A stretch of 25,134 nt of DNA from Coraliomargarita sp965656715 (GTDB taxonomy: Bacteria > Verrucomicrobiota > Verrucomicrobiia > Opitutales > Coraliomargaritaceae): positions 1 to 25,134 of the forward strand of contig CBFHLR010000042.1 in the NCBI GenBank assembly GCA_965656715.1, written 5' to 3'. The notes beneath the pieces are model-generated. The model made no database searches. It was not told the DNA's origin and saw only the letters and a list, made by a program, of their open reading frames with translations. A program made the position numbers and the translations under genes. This document shows, one piece after another, positions 6,401 through 13,767 of this stretch (within the stretch, counting starts at the first letter, position 1; each line of letters begins with the position of its first letter).

Positions 6401-6415
6401 GATTTCCCTACGGAT
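6401..6415 (-). promoter_or_regulatory. Conserved 15-bp upstream box, copy 2
   Basis: ATCCGTAGGGAAATC (minus strand), 22 nt before the NewPHL ATG, identical in sequence and spacing to the box at 2385-2399. GCGAT follows at the same offset. No third copy was found in the window by eye, including before the other photolyase operon. Confidence 0.6.
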
Positions 6416-6419
6416 TTTG

Positions 6420-6444
6420 CGCATGAAAAATGCGGGCTGAGCCC
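6420..6444. other. Two small hairpins in the divergent intergenic region
   Basis: CGCAT-GAAAA-ATGCG (6420-6434) and GGGC-TGA-GCCC (6434-6444) sit back to back between the NewPHL and ABC-transporter genes. They have short stems and no T-run. They may belong to a regulatory region or be a REP-like remnant. A TATACT at 6496-6501 is a possible -10 for the ABC operon, but no good -35 accompanies it. Confidence 0.28.
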
Positions 6445-6564
6445 GGGTATGCCGCCTCCCTGACTTGAGGTGTAATTTCCTAGTGCTGCGAGCGATATAC
6501 TGTTGTGATCACATCATTGGAAACACCACAGGAACGCCCTCAGTTAATTCCCTCCACAGAGCAG

Positions 6565-7233
6565 ATGCATGCGCTGTCGATTGCGGGTGTGAGTAAGTCC
6601 TACGGATCGGTTGAGGTGTTGCACGGTGTGGACCTTGAGGTGCGAGCGGGCGAGCGGGTGGCCTTGATGGGGCGGAGCGGTAGCGGCAAGTCGACTTTAC
6701 TGAACTGTATCTGTGGCATTGAGCCGTTTAATGGTGGGGAGATCATGTTACGCGATGCGGCAACCAGCCAGATGAGCTCGGCCGAGCTGGAGCAGATGCG
6801 CCGCGCGCAGATCGGCTATGTCTTTCAAACGTTTCATCTGCTGCCGACCCTGAGCGCGCTGGAGAATGTCGAATTCCCGGCGCAATTGCTGCAGGTGCCG
6901 GCGAAGCAGCGGCGTGAGCGGGCGCGCGAGCTGTTGCGCCTAGTCGGGATGGCGCACCGTGAGGGGCACCGCCCGGATGAACTGAGTGGGGGGGAGCGGC
7001 AGCGAGTCGCACTGGCCCGTGCGGTGATGAACCGCCCAAGTCTGATTCTTGCCGATGAGCCGACTGGTAGTTTGGACCTCGCCAGTGGTGATCAAGTGCT
7101 GGATTTGATTGAACAGGTGTCGAACGACGAGGGGATCGCGGTCTTGCTGGTTACCCACGACCCGAACACCACGCGCATCTGCGACCGCACCGTGCATATG
7201 CAGGACGGACGGATCGTCACCTCGGTTTCATGA
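6565..7233 (+). CDS. ABC transporter ATP-binding protein (LolD/MacB type, AttE-like)
   Basis: A 222-residue ATPase from the ATG at 6565, the usual length for this class. It has Walker A GRSGSGKST (36-44), Q-loop FQTFHLLP, signature LSGGERQR (140-147), Walker B LILADEP (160-166) and H-loop THD (198). It energises the FtsX-type permease that follows with an ATGA overlap. An in-frame GTG at 6505 would add 20 residues (MITSLETPQE...), but LolD-type proteins normally start just before the A-loop, and a possible -10 at 6496-6501 would place the transcript start after that GTG. The gene order ATPase, FtsX permease, AttH-like lipocalin matches attEFGH-type systems, with the permeases here as one long protein. 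Confidence 0.93.
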   Translation: MHALSIAGVSKSYGSVEVLHGVDLEVRAGERVALMGRSGSGKSTLLNCICGIEPFNGGEIMLRDAATSQMSSAELEQMRRAQIGYVFQTFHLLPTLSALENVEFPAQLLQVPAKQRRERARELLRLVGMAHREGHRPDELSGGERQRVALARAVMNRPSLILADEPTGSLDLASGDQVLDLIEQVSNDEGIAVLLVTHDPNTTRICDRTVHMQDGRIVTSVS

Positions 7234-9824
7234 ACACGGTGCCGCATCGTGAAGACGGGCAGGTCGCTTGGGTGCTGCTCCGGCAGTCGACTCTGCGGCA
7301 TTGGTTGCAGGCCAAGTGGAGCTACCTACTGATCATTGCGATTGTTGCGATCGGGGTGGGTTCGCTCAACGGCATCCGCCAGGCGAGCCGCGCGGCGACG
7401 GCAAATTTCGGGCTGTTCAATGAGGCGGTTTCGGGACGCAGTGAGTTTTTAATTGAAGCACCGGTTGGGGCGCTGGAGGAGCGGCAACTGTTCGCGCTTG
7501 CTGAGTTGGCAAGTTCGGTCGACTGGCATTTGTTTCCTATTATTGAGGGGCCATTCACGCAGCTGGACGCGCAGGGAGCGCCGTTGAAACAGCTGCGCTT
7601 GATTGGTCTTGATTTGGTGTCGGTGGCCAACCTGCCGAATTTTATCGAGCAGGGCTTCACGATCGGCGAAGACCAGGGGGACTGGCACAGTTGGGTTGGC
7701 ACTTCAGCGCAGGTTTGGGTGAGTGGCGGTTTTTTGAGTGCGTCGGGTCTGGCGGTCGGCGACCGCTTCAAGGCCTCGGTCGCGGGTCTGGTGCACGAGG
7801 TGAGCATTGCGGGTGCCTTGGGCGATGCGCAGGCGGAGCTGCCGGAAGATCTGGTGATTGCTGATTTGCCCTCGGTCCAGCAGTTGCTGGCCCGCTCCGG
7901 TGAAATCGACCGAGTCGAGGTCATTGTCAATGATCGTGCTCAAGCAGGTGATCCGGATGCTCTCCGCCGGATCGAGCAAGGCATTCAGGCGGCACTCCCC
8001 GAGGGTGTCGTGCTCCGCGCAGCAGCGCAGCGCTCGGCGGATCGCGCGGGAATGACGGCGGCGTTTCGGATGAACCTGATGATCCTCTCGCTGATTGCGA
8101 TGCTGGTCGGTGCCTATTTGATTTTACAGGCTCTGGACGCCGCGGTGGTGCGGCGGCGCAATGAGATCGCGACCCTGAAGAGCCTCGGAGTGAGCGGGCG
8201 TTCGATTCTGGTCTGCCTGTTGTTGGAGGCGAGTTTGATTGGTGTGTTGGGCTCTGTGGCGGGCATCGCTGTTGGCATGTTGCTAGCGGCCGGCGCGGTG
8301 CATGTGTTGGCCGATACGGTGAATGCCCTGTATTTTGCGACTTCGGTGGAATCAATCCAGCTGACGACAGGTGACATCGTGATCGGGCTCGGGCTCGGCT
8401 TTTGCTTTAGCTTGTTGGCGGGTTGGCTGCCGGCGCGTGATGCGATGTTTACACCGCCGGCACAGATCCTTGCGCGTGGCGACTGGTCGCCCGGTTTCAA
8501 GTGGCTGCGCTCGCCGAAGGTGGGGCTGTTTACCATACTTACCGGAGCGCTGTGTTTATTGATTCCGCCACCCCTGCTCGATGGGGGCTCCCGCTTGCCG
8601 ATTGGTGGCTTTATCGCGGCGGGCTGTTGGATTTTTGGCGCGGCACTGCTTTCCGGTGAATTGATGGTGTGGTTGATGCGTGCCTTGCGTGGCATCCAGT
8701 TCGGTCCCGTCTTGCGTCTTGCAACCAGCCGATTGGCGGATGGCTCGAGTCGACACCGGCTGGCGGTTGCCGGACTGGTGGTCGCAGTGGGGATGGTGAC
8801 AGGAATGTTGCAAATGGTGGGCAGCTTTCGGGGGACGATTGAGAGCTGGTTCGATGTGCGTTTTCAGGCCGATTTATATATCTCTGAGCGCGGCTCGGGT
8901 GGTGCTGCTGGGGTGAATGGCATTGATCCGGAGGTGATGTCGCAGCTGGCTGGGAATCCTGCCGTAGAGTATGCCGATACCTTGTATATCGCCTATGTCG
9001 GTGCGCCGATTGGGCAGACGGTGTTGGCCGGAGTGGATTTCGATGCCTGGACCGAACGAATCGAGCAGATTTGGCACACGCGTCCGGGTGAATTGGCCGT
9101 GGTGGAGGGCGCGCAATCTGCACTGGTGAGTGAGACCTTTGCCCGGCGCTTCGGGGTATTAAATGGCGGCGTGGTGGAGCTGCGCACGCCCGCGGGGCTC
9201 AAGCGTGTGAGCCCCATTGGGATCTACTCAGATTATGGGAACGAATTTGGTGCGGCCGCGGTGGATCAAGGGACCTGGCAAGACTGGGTGGGTAATGCAC
9301 GCCCGATCAACACCAGCCTGTTTTTGGAGCAAGGGACGGAGACCAATGCACTGCGCGACGCGCTGCGCCTCCAATTCCCGGGGCTGGATATCCGCAATGC
9401 CAAGGAGTTGCGTGCAGTCGCGCTTGGGATCTTTGATCAAACTTTTCGTGTCACCTCCGCGCTCAATGGCATCGGCATCACGGTTGCGATGGCTGGGCTA
9501 GTGCTGGGCTTGTTCGCAATTTTTGCCGAGTCTTCATCGACCTGGCAGACTCTGCGCCAGCTGGGCTTTTCCTCTTCGGGCTTTGTCTGGACTGCCGGAC
9601 TCGAGGGCGCCGGTATTGCCTTGAGCGCATGGATCAGTGGCACGCTCGTGGGGCTCGCGCTGGGCTGGCTGCTGGTGCATGTGATCAATGTGCAATCCTT
9701 TGGGTGGACCCTGATTTGGGAACTGCCGTTCACTTCAATCGCAGTCTTTGGGTTTTTGATGGTGCTTTCAGGGCTCGTGGGTGGACTCGCTTCGGGTGCT
9801 TGGTGGCATAAACGCGCACGATGA
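7230..9824 (+). CDS. FtsX-type ABC transporter permease (AttF/AttG-like, double FtsX)
   Basis: An 864-residue inner-membrane protein with about ten membrane segments. A first helix near residues 30-50 is followed by a large periplasmic domain (about 55-275), then three helices forming FtsX module 1 (about 280-400; RRRNEIATLKSLGVSGRSI is the typical coupling helix). Two or three further helices (430-530), a second periplasmic domain (about 535-740) and a terminal FtsX module (740-860) follow. This double architecture is typical of MacB/LolCE-like exporters that move lipids, lipoproteins or peptides by mechanotransmission rather than through a pore. Start overlaps the ATPase stop (ATGA) and the stop overlaps the next start (ATGA), so stoichiometric expression is likely. 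Substrate unknown. Confidence 0.92.
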   Translation: MNTVPHREDGQVAWVLLRQSTLRHWLQAKWSYLLIIAIVAIGVGSLNGIRQASRAATANFGLFNEAVSGRSEFLIEAPVGALEERQLFALAELASSVDWHLFPIIEGPFTQLDAQGAPLKQLRLIGLDLVSVANLPNFIEQGFTIGEDQGDWHSWVGTSAQVWVSGGFLSASGLAVGDRFKASVAGLVHEVSIAGALGDAQAELPEDLVIADLPSVQQLLARSGEIDRVEVIVNDRAQAGDPDALRRIEQGIQAALPEGVVLRAAAQRSADRAGMTAAFRMNLMILSLIAMLVGAYLILQALDAAVVRRRNEIATLKSLGVSGRSILVCLLLEASLIGVLGSVAGIAVGMLLAAGAVHVLADTVNALYFATSVESIQLTTGDIVIGLGLGFCFSLLAGWLPARDAMFTPPAQILARGDWSPGFKWLRSPKVGLFTILTGALCLLIPPPLLDGGSRLPIGGFIAAGCWIFGAALLSGELMVWLMRALRGIQFGPVLRLATSRLADGSSRHRLAVAGLVVAVGMVTGMLQMVGSFRGTIESWFDVRFQADLYISERGSGGAAGVNGIDPEVMSQLAGNPAVEYADTLYIAYVGAPIGQTVLAGVDFDAWTERIEQIWHTRPGELAVVEGAQSALVSETFARRFGVLNGGVVELRTPAGLKRVSPIGIYSDYGNEFGAAAVDQGTWQDWVGNARPINTSLFLEQGTETNALRDALRLQFPGLDIRNAKELRAVALGIFDQTFRVTSALNGIGITVAMAGLVLGLFAIFAESSSTWQTLRQLGFSSSGFVWTAGLEGAGIALSAWISGTLVGLALGWLLVHVINVQSFGWTLIWELPFTSIAVFGFLMVLSGLVGGLASGAWWHKRAR

Positions 9825-10957
9825 AATATTACTTCTACATCTTGTTTGTTATGCTGTCAGCTGTATCCGCAGAATGGATACAACCACCGCTGACGACTGA
9901 GTCCGGATATCCGGTGCCGCAGCCCGGCATGGTGCCGGATTTGCCCCGTGCGCATGCGGCCCATCCTGGCTATGGCATCGAATGGTGGTATTGGGTGGGG
10001 CACTTGCAGGCAAGTGACGGCAGCGAGGAGTTTGGCTTTCAATCGACTGTGTTCCGCCTCGAGGGGGCAGCCGGTCAGTCGCGGGCGGAGTTGCAGCCAG
10101 TGTTTGGGGATCAGCAGCTGTTCATGGCCCATGCGGCATTGAGTGATTTGAGTGCTAAGCGCTACGTGCACGCGGAGCGGATCTACCGTGAAGGTTGGCA
10201 GGCGAGGGCTTCGACGGAGCGACTCGATCTTGCAGTGGGTGGCATCCGTGCACGCATGCTGGAGGGCAGCGAAATCATTGAAATGACTATGACGCTTCCT
10301 GAGGGTGCACGGCTGGAGCTCAGTATGACGCCGTTGAAGCCCTTGATTGCCTTTGGAGAGCGGGGGCTCAGTCGCAAGGGTGCCGACTCTGCGGCGGTCA
10401 GTTGGTATTGGACCTATCCGCGCTTACAACTCGAAGGGCGTGTGATTCGTGAGGGCAAGGTCACTGAAGTGACAGGTCTTGGCTGGATGGATCATGAAAT
10501 TTCCTCGAGCCAGTTGGGCAGTCAGTTGGCGGGTTGGGATTGGACCGCGATTCAATTGGATGATGGCACTGAGGTGAAAGCCTATCGCCTGCGAACTCCG
10601 GAGGGTGAAGCGGATCCATGGTCGGCGGTGTATTGGATCAATGAAGCCGGCGACACCCGTAATGTGTATGCGGCAGACTTTAGCTGGGAAACCGACGACC
10701 TGTGGCGGAGTGAGCGCAGTGGCAATGCCTACCCGACATCGGTCACGATCCGGGCGCAGGATCCAGCTACAGGAAAGACGGTGGCCTATCGCTTGCGACC
10801 ACGCATGCAGGCGCAGGAGTTTTCCGGGAACCGTGCCGACAACGCCTATTGGGAAGGTGCCTGTGATGTCTTCGACAGTAAGGGCAATCGAATCGGCAAA
10901 GCCTACCTGGAGCTTGCGGGCTATGGAGGAAATCTCGGAAGCCAGTTGTCGAAGTGA
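9821..10957 (+). CDS. AttH/CrtC-like lipocalin-domain secreted protein
   Basis: A 378-residue protein with a signal peptide (cleavage likely after YFYILFVMLSAVSA, residue 17). The conserved block GIEWWYWVGHLQ (about 51-62) and the later GLGWMDHEISSSQLG, DWTAIQLDDGTEVKAYRLR region are the hallmarks of the AttH/CrtC family, which has two lipocalin-like barrels. CrtC members hydrate carotenoids; AttH members accompany attEFGH ABC transporters and are thought to be periplasmic or secreted partners that bind hydrophobic ligands. Because it is the third gene of a transporter operon (ATGA overlap with the permease), an AttH role is more likely than carotenoid hydratase. The lipid-type operon downstream begins 90 nt later. 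Confidence 0.88.
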   Translation: MKYYFYILFVMLSAVSAEWIQPPLTTESGYPVPQPGMVPDLPRAHAAHPGYGIEWWYWVGHLQASDGSEEFGFQSTVFRLEGAAGQSRAELQPVFGDQQLFMAHAALSDLSAKRYVHAERIYREGWQARASTERLDLAVGGIRARMLEGSEIIEMTMTLPEGARLELSMTPLKPLIAFGERGLSRKGADSAAVSWYWTYPRLQLEGRVIREGKVTEVTGLGWMDHEISSSQLGSQLAGWDWTAIQLDDGTEVKAYRLRTPEGEADPWSAVYWINEAGDTRNVYAADFSWETDDLWRSERSGNAYPTSVTIRAQDPATGKTVAYRLRPRMQAQEFSGNRADNAYWEGACDVFDSKGNRIGKAYLELAGYGGNLGSQLSK

Positions 10958-11047
10958 TGGATGGCCCTTGCGAGGAATGGAACTAATCGTGCTGCGAACG
11001 CCTTGAATTGTTTGCGGATCACTGCTGCTGTGCCAGCTTGAGTTATC

Positions 11048-11674
11048 TTGGAACGAATTCTTGAACCAGAGCTTTTGGATCACATGGACCCCGCAGACCC
11101 AGCGGCGGTGCGGAGCCGTGCGGACCTGTTGTTCATCAACCGCTTGATGGGGACCGAGCGATGGATGCTGCGGCAGTTGTCAAATGTGATGGGAGATGTG
11201 GATACGGTGATCGAGTTAGGTTCTGGGGAAGGACGCTTGTTGGAAGCGATCCATCGTCGGTTTCCGAGCCTGCACTGCATCGGCTATGATTTGGTGGCGC
11301 GTCCGCCTGGGCTTTCTAGTCAAGTGCGCTGGGAGTGTGGCGACTTTATGGAGCACTTGGATGCGAACATCCTTAACGTTCGGACAGTTGTTGTGGCGAA
11401 TTTGATTCTGCACCATCTTGACCGCGATCAGTTGGAGCGATTGCGCGTAGCCTTCGCAAAGCTTGCCTGTGTGTTGGCAGTCGAGCCGGATCGCTCACCT
11501 ATGTCACTTGGGCTCGCACGCTTGTTGCTTCCGTTTGTGGGCTCGGTGACGCGTCTGGATATGATGACGAGTATTCGTGCCGGCTTCCAAGGAGGAGAGC
11601 TCGGAAAGCTGCTCGGCAAAGAGCCGGTCGAGGAATGTGTGTGGCTTGGAGGGCGTCGGGTAACGTTGCAATGA
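11048..11674 (+). CDS. Class I SAM-dependent methyltransferase (polyketide operon)
   Basis: A 208-residue Rossmann-fold methyltransferase. SAM motif I is VIELGSGEGRLL (about 54-65), followed by CIGYDLV and, near 115, VVVANLILHHLD in the post-I/motif IV region. The start is taken as TTG 11048 because the residues before the first ATG (11084), ERILEPELLDHMDPADP, look like a genuine conserved N-terminus leading into AAVRSRADL..IN..MG. It overlaps the FAD oxidoreductase by ATGA and belongs to a methyltransferase-oxidoreductase-type III PKS operon. By analogy with Streptomyces srsABC, it probably O-methylates the resorcinolic or pyrone product, but acceptor identity is inferred, not visible. Confidence 0.85.
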   Translation: MERILEPELLDHMDPADPAAVRSRADLLFINRLMGTERWMLRQLSNVMGDVDTVIELGSGEGRLLEAIHRRFPSLHCIGYDLVARPPGLSSQVRWECGDFMEHLDANILNVRTVVVANLILHHLDRDQLERLRVAFAKLACVLAVEPDRSPMSLGLARLLLPFVGSVTRLDMMTSIRAGFQGGELGKLLGKEPVEECVWLGGRRVTLQ

Positions 11675-12681
11675 GTCGACCGATCACAGTCGTCGGTGGT
11701 GGTCTCGCGGGACTATCCCTTGGTATCGCCCTGGTTGAGCGTGGGGTCGAGGTCGAGCTCTACGAGCGTAGGCGTTATCCCTTCCACCGTGTTTGTGGTG
11801 AGTTTATCTCTGGAGTATCCGACCAGGTGCTGATCGATTTAGGGATTCGCGACTGCTTTGGTGATGGGGTTCGCATCGAGTCGATGGCATGGTTCATGCG
11901 TGACCGTTTATTACTGGAGCAAGCGCTCCCTCGTGCTGCGACGGGGATTTCACGCTACACGCTGGATGCTCGGCTCGCCGAGAAGGCTTCTGCAATGGGG
12001 GTTCAGTTACATCAGGGAGCGGCGTTTAACCGTGCCGATGGGGAAGGTCTTGTTTGGGCGAGTGGAAAGACCTTGGATACACGTTCGCGTTGGATTGGGC
12101 TGAGTGCACATTTTGAAGGATTAGAAGTCGACCGTTTGGAGATGCATTGTGGGAAATGTGGCTATTTGGGTATCAGCCCAATTGAGAGGGGCCGGGTGAA
12201 TGTGACTGGTTTGTTTCAACGACAAGCTGGGCTAAAGGCGCACGGGCTTGACTTGATTCATGCATACCTTGCCGCGAATGGGAGTTGCGAGCTTGCGCAG
12301 CGCCTGGCTGCGGCGCGATCCGTGTCGGGTAGTTTTGTTGCGATTGCCGGTTTTGAATTTGGCGCGCAGGGTGCCGGCGGGTTCGCGCTTGGTGATCGCA
12401 GCTTGTTAATCCCGCCCTTTGCCGGTAACGGGATGAGCATGGCCTTTGAAGCATCTGCGCAAGCGGCACCCGTCTTGAGCGACTATGCCAGAGAACGGAC
12501 TACTTGGGCAGCTGCGCTGGAGCGCTATGCGGCCGCGCAAAGGCGTGCTTTTGGCTTGCGGATGCAAGTCGCCACACGCTTGCACCCGGTCTTACTCTCT
12601 AATTTTGGCTTACGGATGTTGGGCACTCTTGCAGTTGCCGGTATCCTTCCGACACAACGACTTTTTAACGCATTGCGCTAG
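11671..12681 (+). CDS. FAD-dependent oxidoreductase (UbiH/geranylgeranyl-reductase-like)
   Basis: A 336-residue flavoprotein starting at the ATG that overlaps the methyltransferase stop. The N-terminal dinucleotide-binding motif is VVGGGLAGLSLGIALVERG (7-25) followed by ELYERR. HRVCGEF (39-45) resembles the RxCGEF motif of group A flavin monooxygenases and reductases found beside type III polyketide synthases. The second FAD motif is GDRSLLIPPFAGNGMSMAFE (241-260). It likely hydroxylates or oxidises the ring made by the neighbouring synthase, as SrsC does in the Streptomyces phenolic-lipid pathway; a reductase role cannot be excluded. Its stop is 6 nt before the PKS start. An upstream in-frame ATG (11635) lies within the methyltransferase and is rejected. 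Confidence 0.87.
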   Translation: MSRPITVVGGGLAGLSLGIALVERGVEVELYERRRYPFHRVCGEFISGVSDQVLIDLGIRDCFGDGVRIESMAWFMRDRLLLEQALPRAATGISRYTLDARLAEKASAMGVQLHQGAAFNRADGEGLVWASGKTLDTRSRWIGLSAHFEGLEVDRLEMHCGKCGYLGISPIERGRVNVTGLFQRQAGLKAHGLDLIHAYLAANGSCELAQRLAAARSVSGSFVAIAGFEFGAQGAGGFALGDRSLLIPPFAGNGMSMAFEASAQAAPVLSDYARERTTWAAALERYAAAQRRAFGLRMQVATRLHPVLLSNFGLRMLGTLAVAGILPTQRLFNALR

Positions 12682-12687
12682 ACCACT

Positions 12688-13716
12688 ATGTATCTTCAGT
12701 CACTCGCTTCGGCTTTTCCATCAGCCGACTACTCTCAGTCGGATTGCTTATCGGCCTTGCAACAGTCTGAGTTCTGGAAGCGTCTATCTTCGCGCTCACT
12801 CCGTATCCTGGAAAAAGTGCTTACGGGCGATAATGGCATCGAGCGCCGCTACTTTGCGGTGCGCTCGCTCGAGGAAGCGTGGATGCGTGATGCGCAGCAG
12901 CTCAATGAGGCATACGAGCAGGAGGCTCCTGTCTTGGGGCTTGAGGCGGTTGCCAAGGCGTTAGGAAAGGCATCGCTGCAAGCGGATGCGGTGGATGTGT
13001 TGCTAGTGAGCACTTGCACGGGCTTCCTCTGTCCTGGTTTATCCAGTCACATCGCCGAGCGGCTTGGCATGCGCAATGATGCGGTGCTGCAGGACTTGAC
13101 TGGTCATGGTTGTGGTGCGGCGGTTCCGTTGGTGCAGATCGCTGCGGCCTACTCGAAGTTGTATCCCGAGGCGCGGATTGTGACCGCACAAGTTGAGGTG
13201 TGCTCGGCTGCCTTTCATTTGGACGATGATGTGGGTGTGCTGATCAGCGCCTGTCTATTTGGCGATGGTGCGGCTGCTCAGGTTTGGTCCGGTCGATCCG
13301 GACCCTACGCGATTAGTGGGTTTGAATCGGTGCATCGCCCCGCGCACCGCGAGGACCTGCGCTTCGTCAATCATCAAGGGCGCTTGAAAAACCGCCTGCG
13401 CAAGACGGTGCCGTCGGTGGTCGCAGAGTCGGTTGCCAGTCTCGTATCGAAAAAACCACTACACACTACCGAGTGCCCGGTGTTACACGGCGGCGGGCGT
13501 GATGTGCTGGATGCCCTGGAGACGGTTTTTCCGGATCGCTCGCTTGAGCCGAGTCGCGAGGTGCTGCGCCGCTATGGCAACCTGAGTAGTCCATCCTTGT
13601 TTGTGGCTTTGGAATCTATTTTGGCAAAGCCTCATGCAGACACTTCATCTCATTGGTTGTGCGGTTTTGGAGCCGGTCTCTCGGCACACCATGCACGACT
13701 TCACGCTGTAAGTTGA
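12688..13716 (+). CDS. Type III polyketide synthase (chalcone/stilbene synthase family)
   Basis: A 342-residue thiolase-fold enzyme, slightly shorter than plant chalcone synthases. The catalytic triad is intact: Cys142 in DLTGHGCGAAVP, His267 in VLHGGGRDVLDALE and Asn298 in YGNLSSPSLF. Also visible are STCTGFLCPGLSSHIAERLG (108-127) and the C-terminal glycine loop GFGAGLSAH. Type III synthases extend an acyl-CoA starter with malonyl-CoA without a carrier protein and cyclise it to resorcinols, pyrones or phloroglucinols. With a methyltransferase and an FAD enzyme upstream (6-nt gap), the product is probably a methylated or hydroxylated phenolic lipid; the starter cannot be read from sequence. 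The operon seems to end here, since a good promoter for the next gene follows. Confidence 0.93.
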   Translation: MYLQSLASAFPSADYSQSDCLSALQQSEFWKRLSSRSLRILEKVLTGDNGIERRYFAVRSLEEAWMRDAQQLNEAYEQEAPVLGLEAVAKALGKASLQADAVDVLLVSTCTGFLCPGLSSHIAERLGMRNDAVLQDLTGHGCGAAVPLVQIAAAYSKLYPEARIVTAQVEVCSAAFHLDDDVGVLISACLFGDGAAAQVWSGRSGPYAISGFESVHRPAHREDLRFVNHQGRLKNRLRKTVPSVVAESVASLVSKKPLHTTECPVLHGGGRDVLDALETVFPDRSLEPSREVLRRYGNLSSPSLFVALESILAKPHADTSSHWLCGFGAGLSAHHARLHAVS

Positions 13717-13723
13717 GTAGAAT

Positions 13724-13751
13724 TTGACCGACCTATTAACCGGTCTATCCT
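13724..13751 (+). promoter_or_regulatory. Sigma70-type promoter before the FGE gene, with inverted repeat
   Basis: TTGACC (13724-13729), 16 nt, then TATCCT (13746-13751): five of six and four of six consensus matches. The predicted start is near 13758, only about 10 nt before the FGE ATG at 13768, so the mRNA may be nearly leaderless. An inverted repeat GACCG/CGGTC (13726-13730, 13741-13745) fills the spacer and could be an operator. It would start the five-gene run through the photolyase genes. Confidence 0.45.
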
Positions 13752-13767
13752 GCTCCGCTTTGTATAC

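Noticed and set aside
9821..10957. Carotenoid hydratase (CrtC)
   Set aside because: No other carotenoid gene is adjacent, and operon placement after ATPase and FtsX permease fits AttH better.
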